DNA from: an uncultured Pseudobutyrivibrio sp.
GTDB lineage: Bacteria; Bacillota; Clostridia; Lachnospirales; Lachnospiraceae
DNA: 50,751 nucleotides
Direction: 5' to 3'
Assembly: GCA_900546435.1 (NCBI GenBank)
Contig: URCQ01000019.1
Coordinates: forward strand, 1 to 50,751
Shown here: positions 16,505 through 25,231 of the stretch, piece after piece
Layout of the letters: each line of letters opens with the position of its first letter
How positions within the stretch are numbered: the stretch's first letter is position 1
Made by a program: the position numbers and the translations under genes
Notes under the pieces: generated by a model
The model's input: the letters and a program-made list of their open reading frames with translations, nothing else
Told to the model about the DNA's origin: nothing
Database searches by the model: none

Positions 16505-18116
16505 AAATCAAATCCACCTGTTGATATCCCACACCATATGCGCCAAATAAAATAACCGCAAAAATCAGTGCATAATAAAGTCCCCAGCGCAATGGCACAC
16601 GCATAGCAGCAATCTGTTCCAGACTTATCTTCTGCTTTTCCCGTAAATGACCAATCACGCCTACTACAATACATCCCATAACAATGACAACATAGTCTGC
16701 CACATCCAGTCCCATGCGAAGCAGCGTACCATCCCAGAGTCTTTGTGGTGCAAAATCTTTAAAAATGCTGGCGAACATGGCAAAACCCGCCGTCAGTGTA
16801 TTGGCGCGGAAGAACAGTTCCCCTGTAAAAATAATCAGCCATGTTTTTGCGATGCGAAGCACATTCCACCAGTGTGTCTCTTCACTCACTCCTGTTTTCG
16901 CATAAAAATGTTCTTTCAACGGTTCTAACGCCACTTCCAAAAGCAGAATCACAAAATAGTACATACCATAGAAAATATAATTCCACTGTGGACCGTGCCA
17001 TAATCCATTAAAAAGCCATACTGGAAACAATGCAATCGCAGAACCAACAAGCTTTGTCATATATTTTCCCACATGCGCTTTTCCAAATTTGTTCCATTTA
17101 CGCATAAAAGGGGAAACAGATACGGGATAAAAAACATACGTTTTAAACCATACTCCCAACGTCATATGCCATCTGCGCCAGAATTCTGCTGCACTTTTTG
17201 AGGCAAACGGCTGGTTAAAATTCTCCGGCAGCGTCACACCAAACATCTGCCCGCTGCCAATCACGATATCCATGCATCCAGAAAATTCCATGTACAACTG
17301 CACGGCATAGGAAACCGCAGCCACAATCACAATTGCACCACTATAATTTGCATAGTGATCAAATACTTCCGTAACCAGATAATAGAGACGGTCTGCGATA
17401 ATCATTTTCTTAAACAGTCCCCAAAGAATCCGAATGGAGCCTTTCGCTAAATTTTCAGAGCGCAGTGGTTTTCCACTCCACAAAGCGTCAGCTGTCTGGG
17501 AATACATAGCAATCGGTCCTTCCATAATCTGTGGAAAAAAGCCTAAGAATAATGCTACCTTTCCCAAATGACATTCTGCTTTAATTTTGTCCCAATATAC
17601 ATCTGCAAGATAGCCAATGGCCTGCAGCGTATAAAAGGAAATGCCAATAGGGACTGCCAATTTTTTTGCTGTCAGTGCCATATTACTTTTTCCAAAAAAT
17701 GCCAGCATTCCATTTACATTTTCCACAAAAAATCCCGCATACTTTAAATAACCAAGGATGCCAAGAAGCACCCCTATGCCCAAGAGCAAAACCCGCTTTT
17801 GCTTTTTCTTATATTCCAGTTTCGTCTGTTTTTTCCAGGCGCGCCACTGCGCATCTGAAAGAACTTCCTTTTGGCTGCTGTTTTTTTCTAAAACCTGCTT
17901 CTCATCACTTTTGATTCGCTCCAGCCATAAGCCAATATAATGTGTAAACAATGACGTTGCCATCAGAACAAGCACGAGTTTTTTACTAAACGTCCAGAAA
18001 AATGCATAGCCGGCAAGAAGCAAAATACACCAGCGCTTTTTTTGCGGCGTCAGCTGATATGCAAGCAGTACAAGCGGTAAAAATAAAAATAAGTATGTCA
18101 CTTCATGGTATGCCAT
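16491..18116 (-). CDS. MBOAT membrane O-acyltransferase (DltB/AlgI-like)
   Basis: A 541-residue polytopic membrane protein of the MBOAT family. Both histidine motifs of the family are visible: WRRWHMTLGVWF near residue 316 and NGLWHGPQWNYIFYG near 372, the second carrying the presumed catalytic His. In DltB and AlgI, this type of protein takes an acyl group from the cytoplasmic carrier and moves it through a central funnel to an extracellular acceptor. A charged insert rich in Lys/Glu/Gln (about residues 70-110) follows the first helices. It starts one base after the carrier-protein stop codon, so the two are translationally coupled, and it overlaps the SGNH gene. The acyl group is probably an amino acid derivative, as judged by the upstream genes. 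Confidence 0.88.
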   Translation of the reverse strand: MAYHEVTYLFLFLPLVLLAYQLTPQKKRWCILLLAGYAFFWTFSKKLVLVLMATSLFTHYIGLWLERIKSDEKQVLEKNSSQKEVLSDAQWRAWKKQTKLEYKKKQKRVLLLGIGVLLGILGYLKYAGFFVENVNGMLAFFGKSNMALTAKKLAVPIGISFYTLQAIGYLADVYWDKIKAECHLGKVALFLGFFPQIMEGPIAMYSQTADALWSGKPLRSENLAKGSIRILWGLFKKMIIADRLYYLVTEVFDHYANYSGAIVIVAAVSYAVQLYMEFSGCMDIVIGSGQMFGVTLPENFNQPFASKSAAEFWRRWHMTLGVWFKTYVFYPVSVSPFMRKWNKFGKAHVGKYMTKLVGSAIALFPVWLFNGLWHGPQWNYIFYGMYYFVILLLEVALEPLKEHFYAKTGVSEETHWWNVLRIAKTWLIIFTGELFFRANTLTAGFAMFASIFKDFAPQRLWDGTLLRMGLDVADYVVIVMGCIVVGVIGHLREKQKISLEQIAAMRVPLRWGLYYALIFAVILFGAYGVGYQQVDLIYAGF

Positions 18117-18117
18117 C

Positions 18118-18351
18118 TTAACTCTCCTGTAATCTTGTTACCATCGCATAGATTGCTTTTACAGAGTTAAAATTCTGCGGTACAATTTCAGATGCTTCAA
18201 TTTCGATATCAAACGTTTCTCCTAATTCTGCAACAAGAGAAATCACTCCAAAAGAGTCTAAAATGCGATTGTCAATCAATCCTTCTTCCTTTTCCCAATC
18301 AATACTGTCATCCATATCATTTAAAATTGTAAGTAATTCTTCCATTTTCAT
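18118..18351 (-). CDS. acyl/peptidyl carrier protein (DltC-like)
   Basis: A 77-residue phosphopantetheine carrier protein. The attachment motif ILDSFGVISLVAEL has its Ser near residue 32, and the helix-II region FDIEIEASEI follows, as in DltC. Its small size and position between decarboxylase and MBOAT mark it as a stand-alone shuttle protein. The start could be ATG 18351 or the in-frame ATG two codons on; AAGAGG is slightly better spaced for the second. The adenylation enzyme at 19628-21142 is the likely loader. Confidence 0.87.
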   Translation of the reverse strand: MKMEELLTILNDMDDSIDWEKEEGLIDNRILDSFGVISLVAELGETFDIEIEASEIVPQNFNSVKAIYAMVTRLQES

Positions 18352-18382
18352 TTCCTCTTCTTTCTGTAGTTCTATTTTACTT

Positions 18383-19594
18383 TTACATATTCAGGTCGTA
18401 TGTCTCGCGACGCGCGCGCAGCTGCTCAAAGCCATTGACAGGATCATATAAAACAACTGCAGGAAGTACATGACTCAAAAAGAGTGCCATCCCTTCTGTA
18501 ACTGCATAAGCTCCGGTATGTTCAAAAATAATCACACTGCCCACACGCAGATCATCAATTTTTATATTTTGTATGAGTACATCATTGCCTGTGCAAAGTT
18601 CTCCACAAATGGTCCAATCCTGATAAATCCCCCGAGATCCCTGTGGTCGAATCGTCACATACGGCTGGTACATTCCCCGGATCTGCCCGTCGTAATTCAT
18701 CTGGTGCATGCCACCATCCACAATGCAATAGTTTTGGTCTTTGGAACGTTTCGTATCTTTTACAGTCGTTATATAGTAGCCACAATCCGCTACAAATGCG
18801 CGCCCCATTTCCAGTGTCACGTTTCCCTTCCAATGCATTTCTTCTAACTGTTCATGAATCTCCTGAAGCGTCTCTTCTCTTTCATCTTCCTGCCTTGCGA
18901 AATAAGGGACTGCCAGCCCCGGACCATACTCCAGTTCCGCTACTTCATACCCTGTTTTTTCGTTTAAGGTTGTAAAAAATTCATCCAGATAACGTAATTC
19001 TTCCCGTATCTTTTTCATCTTTTTTTGCGTTCCTGAAAAATAATGAATGCCACAGATTTCTAACAGGTTTTTATCTTGCTCCAGCTCCACAATATTGGTA
19101 AGTGTTTCCTCATCCATGCCAAATTGATTACCACTGGTCAATCGCAAATAGACCGGAACCATCTGCCCTTCCGTTCTTGCCCACTCCGTAATCACTGCAT
19201 ACTGATTGAGCGATTCAATCGTATAATGGCATCTTCCACCGTATGTATCTAAGATTTCCCACAAGTCATCCCGGTCTTTCATTACACCGGATATCAACAG
19301 CTTTTCCGGGGCGATTTCTTTCTCTTTGCAAATACGGAATTCTCCCATGGAGCACACTTCAATGCGCTCCACTTCCTTTGCCATGATATGCACCAAAAAC
19401 GGATTGGCTTTCATGGCATAACAGAGGTTTCTGTTTTCACCTATTAATTTTTTTATATTTCTTGCTGTTTTCCTTGCCTGGCCTACATCAAATACATATG
19501 TCGGTGTTCCAAAACGAAGAATTGCTTCATCCAGAACTGCGGTATCTAGCCGCCCTGCTCGTTCAAATATTTCTTGTTCTTGCATATATGTCAT
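18383..19594 (-). CDS. PLP-dependent decarboxylase, fold-type III (diaminopimelate/BtrK-like)
   Basis: A 403-residue member of the alanine-racemase-fold decarboxylases. The PLP lysine is in CYAMKANP near residue 60; GIHYFSGTQKK, ELEYGPGLAVPYF (where LysA has GGG, here YGPG), LEMGRAFVADCGYY and CGELCTGNDVL near 333 (catalytic Cys-x-x-x-Asp of the second subunit), and HTGAYAVTEG follow in family order. LysA proteins decarboxylate meso-diaminopimelate; BtrK of butirosin synthesis decarboxylates glutamate bound to a carrier protein. This gene sits between the adenylation enzyme and the carrier protein with 31-33 base gaps, so the substrate may be carrier-linked. Housekeeping LysA is not excluded, but the operon context argues against it. 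Confidence 0.83.
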   Translation of the reverse strand: MTYMQEQEIFERAGRLDTAVLDEAILRFGTPTYVFDVGQARKTARNIKKLIGENRNLCYAMKANPFLVHIMAKEVERIEVCSMGEFRICKEKEIAPEKLLISGVMKDRDDLWEILDTYGGRCHYTIESLNQYAVITEWARTEGQMVPVYLRLTSGNQFGMDEETLTNIVELEQDKNLLEICGIHYFSGTQKKMKKIREELRYLDEFFTTLNEKTGYEVAELEYGPGLAVPYFARQEDEREETLQEIHEQLEEMHWKGNVTLEMGRAFVADCGYYITTVKDTKRSKDQNYCIVDGGMHQMNYDGQIRGMYQPYVTIRPQGSRGIYQDWTICGELCTGNDVLIQNIKIDDLRVGSVIIFEHTGAYAVTEGMALFLSHVLPAVVLYDPVNGFEQLRARRETYDLNM

Positions 19595-19627
19595 TTCTCC
19601 TGTGTTGTTATTTTTGTTGTTTTTGCA

Positions 19628-21142
19628 TTATGCGGACTCCAGAATTTTTTTAAAATAAGCCCGGTCTGTCTTTCCATTTTTATTTAACGGAAATGTATCC
19701 GCCTGAATGAATTTTCGCGGAACCATATACTCCGGCACACGCTCTTTCAGCGCCTTACGGATTTCTGTGCTTTTCACATCTCCCAGATAAAACGCAACAA
19801 TGCGGTTATGTGAGACATCCATCAGACAACAGGAGCGTTTTAAATTAGGCACAAGATCCATGGCCTGCTCAATTTCCTCTAATTCAATACGATGCCCCAT
19901 GTGTTTGATTTGAAAATCTTTACGACCGGAGAAATAAAGTTTTCCGTCCTCATCAAAATAACCCAGATCTCCCGTACGATAAAAGCGCTCCTTGTCTGGT
20001 ATCACAGCACCTGTTTGCGTTTTCCATCCTTCTGCTGCATCTACATAGCAAAAACATTTCTTTGTTTCTGTCTCGTTATGATAATACCCGTTTGCAAGAG
20101 ATTCCCCACTCACACAGATTTCCCCCTGTACTCCCGGTGTTGTCACCGGATTTTGATTTTCATCTAACAAAAATACCTGTCGTCCGGCAAACGCTTTTCC
20201 AATCGGCAGCTTCTCTCCGTCTTCCATCACATGGTCTATCACCTGATATGTACAATTGCATGTAATTTCTGACGGACCATACAAATTGACAAACATAGCC
20301 TGTGGCAGTGCTTCCTGCCATAATTTCAATTGTTTTCCCGGCATAACTTCACCACTAAACATCACACGTTTGATCTCGGTAGGTATGCGGTACCGAAAAC
20401 CGCCCAAAGAAGATATGATGGTAAGCGCCGATACCGCCCATGTCAGATTTGTGATATGGCGTTCACACAGATAATCCAAAAGTAGTGGAGGTGCGGCAAA
20501 GTAAGTACGTGGTATCAGCACCAGTGTTGCCCCAGTCATCACACAACTGTAGATATCCTTCACGGATACATCAAAATCAAATGGTGCCTGATTGCCCAGA
20601 CGATCTTCTTTTGTAATGCCGAATGTATGGGTAAAATGTGTGATAAAATCAATCACTGCTCCATGACTTACGGTAATTCCCTTTGGCATTCCTGTGGAAC
20701 CTGATGTAAAAATGCCATAAAGAATATCTGTCGGTTTGCTTTGTTCACGAATCTTTTGCAGCTTGATTTCCCCGACCAGATTCTGCCATGGTTCCTCTTG
20801 TTCACTTTCATAAGAAAAAAGTGTTTCCTCCGTAATGATCAACTGTGGTTTTAATACGGAAAAGATGCGCTGTATACGTTCTTTTGGTTGTGTCGGATCC
20901 ACAATGACATAAAAGCCACCCGCATATAAAACACCAAACATCAGTACTAATGTCTGTGTGCTTTTTTCCGAAACAATGGCAACGGCCTCCTGCCTATGTA
21001 TCTTTTCGCACAAAGAGGCACCTATTGTTTTTGCCCGGTATACCAGCTCCGCCCATGTTAATGATGTGTGCTCATCTTCCACCGCCACACTTGTCGGATA
21101 TTTCATTGCTGTCTCTTCCAGATAATCCAAAACATTTTTCAT
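19628..21142 (-). CDS. amino acid adenylation enzyme (DltA-like, stand-alone A domain)
   Basis: A 504-residue ATP-dependent enzyme that would activate an amino acid as its adenylate and load it onto the carrier protein. Core motifs are complete: A3 FTSGSTGMPKGITVSH near 145, A4 region APFDFDVSVKD whose Asp is in the position that binds the amino group in DltA and NRPS domains, NLYGPSEITCNCTY, A8 YRTGDLGYFDEDGK near 388 with SGRKDFQIKHMGHRIE, and A10 PLNKNGKTDRAYFKK near 489 with the catalytic Lys. No condensation or thiolation domain is attached. It is the first gene of the operon. The specificity-pocket residues were not aligned, so the substrate is not predicted with confidence; D-alanine is not assured. 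Confidence 0.87.
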   Translation of the reverse strand: MKNVLDYLEETAMKYPTSVAVEDEHTSLTWAELVYRAKTIGASLCEKIHRQEAVAIVSEKSTQTLVLMFGVLYAGGFYVIVDPTQPKERIQRIFSVLKPQLIITEETLFSYESEQEEPWQNLVGEIKLQKIREQSKPTDILYGIFTSGSTGMPKGITVSHGAVIDFITHFTHTFGITKEDRLGNQAPFDFDVSVKDIYSCVMTGATLVLIPRTYFAAPPLLLDYLCERHITNLTWAVSALTIISSLGGFRYRIPTEIKRVMFSGEVMPGKQLKLWQEALPQAMFVNLYGPSEITCNCTYQVIDHVMEDGEKLPIGKAFAGRQVFLLDENQNPVTTPGVQGEICVSGESLANGYYHNETETKKCFCYVDAAEGWKTQTGAVIPDKERFYRTGDLGYFDEDGKLYFSGRKDFQIKHMGHRIELEEIEQAMDLVPNLKRSCCLMDVSHNRIVAFYLGDVKSTEIRKALKERVPEYMVPRKFIQADTFPLNKNGKTDRAYFKKILESA

Positions 21143-21275
21143 CTTTTTGTCCTTTCCTCACTGCTGTTTATCATTAGACGCTGTAACACATGTTTTGTTA
21201 CAAATTTTTTCCATCTCAAGTATACTTTAATGTTCTAAATGCAATTCTTAAGTTTTCTAAATTTTTTATAAAAGA

Positions 21276-21326
21276 AAAAAGCCACAACAGATATGTTTTT
21301 CTTACATATCCATTGTGACTTTTTGA
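21276..21326 (-). terminator. terminator of the rhamnose operon
   Basis: AAAAAGCCACAACAGATATGT pairs across a short loop with ACATATC-ATTGTG-CTTTTT (21303-21324), giving an imperfect long stem with A-run and T-run on opposite sides, so it may work in both directions. It lies between rhaD and the start region of the adenylation gene. The rest of 21143-21383 shows no gene; a TATACT box on the minus strand near 21218-21223 may be the -10 of the surface-modification operon, with a poor -35. Confidence 0.6.
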
Positions 21327-21383
21327 CGTTTAAGATTCAATGAGGCAAGTGTTTAAGATTTCATTAAGAAATGCTCATGGAAT

Positions 21384-22253
21384 TTAACAATACATATCAT
21401 GGTCAGATTTAAAATTTAATACCTCTTCATTCAAAGTAACTCCAAATTCTTTTCCAATCTGACGAAGCTGATCATCTTCTATGACTTGGTTTGGTTTTTT
21501 ACCTCCATTTGCTGCAAGCGCAATGGCAGCGATTTCTGCTGCTTTTTCGATGGTGTGCATCAGTCCAAATGCAATATCAAAATTAGGTCCTGACACAAAG
21601 AGTCCATGGAAAGCCCAAATAGCTGCTTCATACGTTTCCATCATCACACAGGTAGCTTTTGCTATATCTGCGCCGCCCGGCACCATCCATGGCACAACGC
21701 CTACGCCACCTGGGAATACAACACAGCACTCCGTAGCACTCTTCCAGAGCATTCTTGTAAAAATCTCTGATTTTAGAGGGAGCACATAGGTCAGTGCTAT
21801 TACATTCGGTGTATGCGCATGGTAAATCACTCTGTTCTCACCATTTGTCACTCTCTTACGTATCGAGTGATTCATAAAATGGGTTGGAAATTCCGAAGTT
21901 GGTCTACCGCCTCTTTCCAATCCCCATACAATTCTGTAACTGTCCCCGGCATCATTAATCTCAACAATACAGATATTATTCTGCGGTTCCAAATCTACAT
22001 TGCGAAGAAACTTTCCACTTCCTGTAGAAATAAAATATTCGTTTTTCAGATTATCCGCCTGTACATCCATTTTCACCCAGTTTCCCGGCGTCTCTTTAAA
22101 ATACGGAGAACACTCTTGTACATCTTCCTCTGTCATTCGATATGTAAGATTTCCGCCATTTCTCTCATGCCATCCTTGACGAACGCCATCTCCACACATG
22201 CGAATATAGTCTTCCATACATTTTACACCAAATATACTGTTCATATAGTCCAT
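21384..22253 (-). CDS. rhaD: rhamnulose-1-phosphate aldolase
   Basis: A class II zinc aldolase that splits L-rhamnulose 1-phosphate to dihydroxyacetone phosphate and L-lactaldehyde. The 289-residue product has RNGGNLTYR near 32, HAHTPN near 147 (two zinc His ligands) and FHGLF near 215 (third His), with the SEFPTHFMNH block carrying the Glu region. It is the third gene of an operon with the kinase and an isomerase-like protein; a 21-base gap separates it from the isomerase gene. No L-lactaldehyde reductase or dehydrogenase follows it here. Confidence 0.94.
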   Translation of the reverse strand: MDYMNSIFGVKCMEDYIRMCGDGVRQGWHERNGGNLTYRMTEEDVQECSPYFKETPGNWVKMDVQADNLKNEYFISTGSGKFLRNVDLEPQNNICIVEINDAGDSYRIVWGLERGGRPTSEFPTHFMNHSIRKRVTNGENRVIYHAHTPNVIALTYVLPLKSEIFTRMLWKSATECCVVFPGGVGVVPWMVPGGADIAKATCVMMETYEAAIWAFHGLFVSGPNFDIAFGLMHTIEKAAEIAAIALAANGGKKPNQVIEDDQLRQIGKEFGVTLNEEVLNFKSDHDMYC

Positions 22254-22274
22254 CCTTTCTATGCCAGAAAAACA

Positions 22275-23696
22275 TTATCTACAGATAATATCTACAGGTA
22301 CATTTAATATTTTAGCAACCTTTAAAATAGTGTCAATATGCTTTCCAACGGCTGCAGCCATGTGGTGTGTAGGACCTGCCTCACTCCATCTGTTGCAGAA
22401 TTCCCTTGCCCCTATAGAGAAGCGTGTTCTCATATTTGTATCTCCGAAGGTAAAAATTGGTCCATCCTCATTTACGCCTTCGGCAACTACAAATTTAAAA
22501 TGTCCATCCATATCCTGTGTAATTCCAAGATAGGTCACATCGCCTGTTGGTGGATAGAATTGTGTAAGATATCCGCCTCCAGTCTTTCCATGGAACACAT
22601 CTACTATTTTCATTGTTGGTTTCTTTGCCTGCGAAATCGCAGCATCCCCTGAACCGGAATGACCAATAATGCATATGTCTTCATTAAAATCAATAGAGTA
22701 CATTTCAGAAAGCTGGCCTGTTCCGGCGATTGTCTTTAAAATACTCATAGCCATGGCAACTTTAATATCACCTTCTACTGCACAGGCTGTTCCCTGTTTG
22801 ATCAGCATGGAGAATGCAGGAATCAGCATACTATCCAGCTTGCCGGCAACGCCCTGTGAAAATCCATCATAATGGGAAGCAACAAGTGCCAAGTCCTCAT
22901 CCTTTACCCACTGTTCAAATGCCACAACGTATTTTGCCATATCCCATACTTTTTCAATGGTTCCGCCGCCCTCAATATCGAAGGTATCTAAAATGTCCTG
23001 CGCCTTTGCTCTGATCGCATCTTCATCGGTTATGTCATCGGCGATTGCCCACATTTTTTCCCAATCAAACTGCTTTGTGTAAAGACCCATTCTGTTGTAC
23101 AGATTTGTCTCATCAATGTATAAATCCATCATGCCCGGATATGGTCTGCCAATCTGCGCAATATTTGTATAACGGAATCTTCTGCGAACCTGTGCTGCCT
23201 TACACCATTCTTCGAGTTCGTGAGCCACATACGCATCTCCACCTTCTACAACACCGGTAATAACTGCATGTCTTTTTCCTGCTCTCTCTAAATCTGCAAC
23301 CATTTCTCCTACAGCACCGCAGGCATAGAGTTCACCAAGCCACTTTGGGGTGTCTGTGTTTGCGTAGTCCGGAGCTTTCAATTTCTGTACATTTACCAAC
23401 ACTACCGGCACATCCAAATCCCTTACTGCCGGAAGCATATTGTAGCTTGTAGCATATGTAAGAAGCTGCAGAATCACAAGATCTACATCCGCTGCTCTGA
23501 ATTTGTCACCTGCTGCCATAGAAAGTTCTTTTGTTGTAACGATACCCCCATCAATCACCTCTACTGTGTCAGGAATCGTCTTTTTAAATGCTTCATACTG
23601 TGCCTCAAATTCCGGCACCAGAGAAGGGAACTGTGGCAAATATGCTCCCAATGCAATAGAAAATACACCAACTTTTGCTTTTGTTTCAACTAACAT
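22275..23696 (-). CDS. L-fucose/L-arabinose isomerase-superfamily protein, probable L-rhamnose isomerase
   Basis: A 473-residue protein of the fucose/arabinose isomerase fold. It has an N-terminal Rossmann-like part (KVGVFSIALGAYLPQFP; DVDLVILQLLTYATSYNM) and C-terminal catalytic parts with GKLDSMLIPAFSML...AVEGDIKVAMAM, which has the conserved Glu-Gly-Asp, and GPTHHMAAAVGKH near the end with the conserved His. Classical RhaA (a xylose-isomerase-like TIM barrel) is not present. As the only isomerase between rhamnulokinase and rhamnulose-1-phosphate aldolase it very probably converts L-rhamnose to L-rhamnulose, a non-orthologous replacement. TTAGGAGGATAAGAT precedes ATG 23696. Biochemistry is inferred from operon position. 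Confidence 0.82.
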   Translation of the reverse strand: MLVETKAKVGVFSIALGAYLPQFPSLVPEFEAQYEAFKKTIPDTVEVIDGGIVTTKELSMAAGDKFRAADVDLVILQLLTYATSYNMLPAVRDLDVPVVLVNVQKLKAPDYANTDTPKWLGELYACGAVGEMVADLERAGKRHAVITGVVEGGDAYVAHELEEWCKAAQVRRRFRYTNIAQIGRPYPGMMDLYIDETNLYNRMGLYTKQFDWEKMWAIADDITDEDAIRAKAQDILDTFDIEGGGTIEKVWDMAKYVVAFEQWVKDEDLALVASHYDGFSQGVAGKLDSMLIPAFSMLIKQGTACAVEGDIKVAMAMSILKTIAGTGQLSEMYSIDFNEDICIIGHSGSGDAAISQAKKPTMKIVDVFHGKTGGGYLTQFYPPTGDVTYLGITQDMDGHFKFVVAEGVNEDGPIFTFGDTNMRTRFSIGAREFCNRWSEAGPTHHMAAAVGKHIDTILKVAKILNVPVDIICR

Positions 23697-23707
23697 ATCT
23701 TATCCTC

Positions 23708-25105
23708 CTAAAATTCATATTTGTTTATCTTGAATGAATGAAAAATACATTCTCTTGCACTTTTTAAATCTGCAAGTTCTCCGGCTGCAATCATCTGTGC
23801 TGCAACATTACCAACTGCCGTGGCCTCTGTAGGTCCGGTATACACCGTTTTTCCACATGCTTTCGCAGTCAGTTCATTTAAATAGACCGCGTTGGAACCG
23901 CCACCTACTATATGAATACAATCATAATTCTTACCGGTAATTTCTTCTATTTCGTTCATCGTATCCGCGTAACATTTTGCCAGTGAATGATAGATAACCG
24001 CTGCAACCTCCGCTATGCCCTCCGGAACCTGTTGTCCTGATTCCCTGCAGGCAGCCTTCACTTCTTCCGTCATGTTTTTTGGAGCAAGAAATCTATCGTC
24101 ATTTGCGGGCACAATGGAAGTAATGGTCGTCTTGGATGCCATGGCACATATATCCGCATAGCTCATATCATCCGCAATTTCCTTCTTCGCTGAATTAATC
24201 ATCCACATACCCATAATGTTTTTCAAATAGCGGAACCTGTAATCATACCCACCTTCATTGGTAAGGTTTTTCTCCATACTTTCCTTCGTACAGATGGCTT
24301 CTTTTAACTCTGTTCCCATCAAAGACCATGTACCTGAACTGATATATAAAACATCTTCTTCATTACTTGGAACCGCCACAACCGCAGAGCCTGTATCATG
24401 CGTTGCCGGAAGAACCACTTTACAGCAAAATCCTACTTTCTTCTGTATTTCTTCGGTCAGTTCTCCCACGCTGGTTCCGGGAAGTTTGATCTCTGTAAAA
24501 ATATCTCTGGGAAATCCCAGCATATCAATCAGTTCAAAATCCCATTCTTTTGTCTCTGGATGCAAAAGCTGTGTTGTAGATGCATTTGTATACTCTGTAA
24601 CCTTTCTTCCGGTCAGCAGGAAATTGAAATAATCCGGAATCAGAAGCATTGTTTTTGTATCTGCTAATTCCTGTGGTTTTTTCATCTTGACTGCCATCAA
24701 CTGATATATGGTGTTAAAGATCTGCTTTTGAATCCCGGTTCTCTCGTATAACGCATCCTGTGAAATCACTTTGTATACTTCCTGATCCATCCCCTTGGTT
24801 CTGCCATCTCTATAACCCACTGTCTTTCCAATCAGATGATCCTCTTTATCCAGCAAAGCAAAATCTACAGCCCATGTGTCTATTCCCATACTTACAGGAA
24901 TCTTTCCAAGTTCATAGCACTTTTTCATTCCGGTCAGAATATCTTCAAATAGTTTTTGACTGTCCCAGACTTTTTCTCCGTCCACTTCCACCATCCCATT
25001 TGAAAAACGATAAATCTCTTCCAGAATGATTTTTCCGTTTTCTAAATGTGATAAAATATGTCTTCCACTGGAAGCCCCAATGTCTACGGCAAGATAATAT
25101 TGCAT
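23708..25105 (-). CDS. rhaB: rhamnulokinase
   Basis: A FGGY-family sugar kinase that phosphorylates L-rhamnulose. The 465-residue product begins YYLAVDIGASSGRHILSH, the phosphate-binding motif of RhaB with its characteristic ASSGR, and has GIDTWAVDFALLD, then ATHDTGSAVVAVP and ISSGTWSLMGTEL in the second domain, and HIVGGGSNAVYLNELTA near the end. GGGAGG is placed 5-6 bases before the ATG. First gene of the rha operon; a minus-strand TATAAT at about 25142-25147 with a weak -35 precedes it, which would suit activator control. Confidence 0.95.
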   Translation of the reverse strand: MQYYLAVDIGASSGRHILSHLENGKIILEEIYRFSNGMVEVDGEKVWDSQKLFEDILTGMKKCYELGKIPVSMGIDTWAVDFALLDKEDHLIGKTVGYRDGRTKGMDQEVYKVISQDALYERTGIQKQIFNTIYQLMAVKMKKPQELADTKTMLLIPDYFNFLLTGRKVTEYTNASTTQLLHPETKEWDFELIDMLGFPRDIFTEIKLPGTSVGELTEEIQKKVGFCCKVVLPATHDTGSAVVAVPSNEEDVLYISSGTWSLMGTELKEAICTKESMEKNLTNEGGYDYRFRYLKNIMGMWMINSAKKEIADDMSYADICAMASKTTITSIVPANDDRFLAPKNMTEEVKAACRESGQQVPEGIAEVAAVIYHSLAKCYADTMNEIEEITGKNYDCIHIVGGGSNAVYLNELTAKACGKTVYTGPTEATAVGNVAAQMIAAGELADLKSARECIFHSFKINKYEF

Positions 25106-25168
25106 AAAAACCTCCCTTTTCTTCGCACATATTGTATACCATTATAGTAACAATCCCTCACAAAGAAT

Positions 25169-25201
25169 AAAGGACACCTTTTGTCTGAAAAAGTGTCCTT
25201 A
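25169..25201 (-). terminator. terminator of the ABC-transporter operon
   Basis: AAGGACAC (25170-25177) pairs with GTGTCCTT (25193-25200); minus-strand transcripts then read TTTATTCTTTG. It lies 30 bases after the permease stop codon and upstream of rhaB. Confidence 0.75.
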
Positions 25202-25231
25202 TTTGTATGGGCGGTTTTCAGCTTATCCTTG

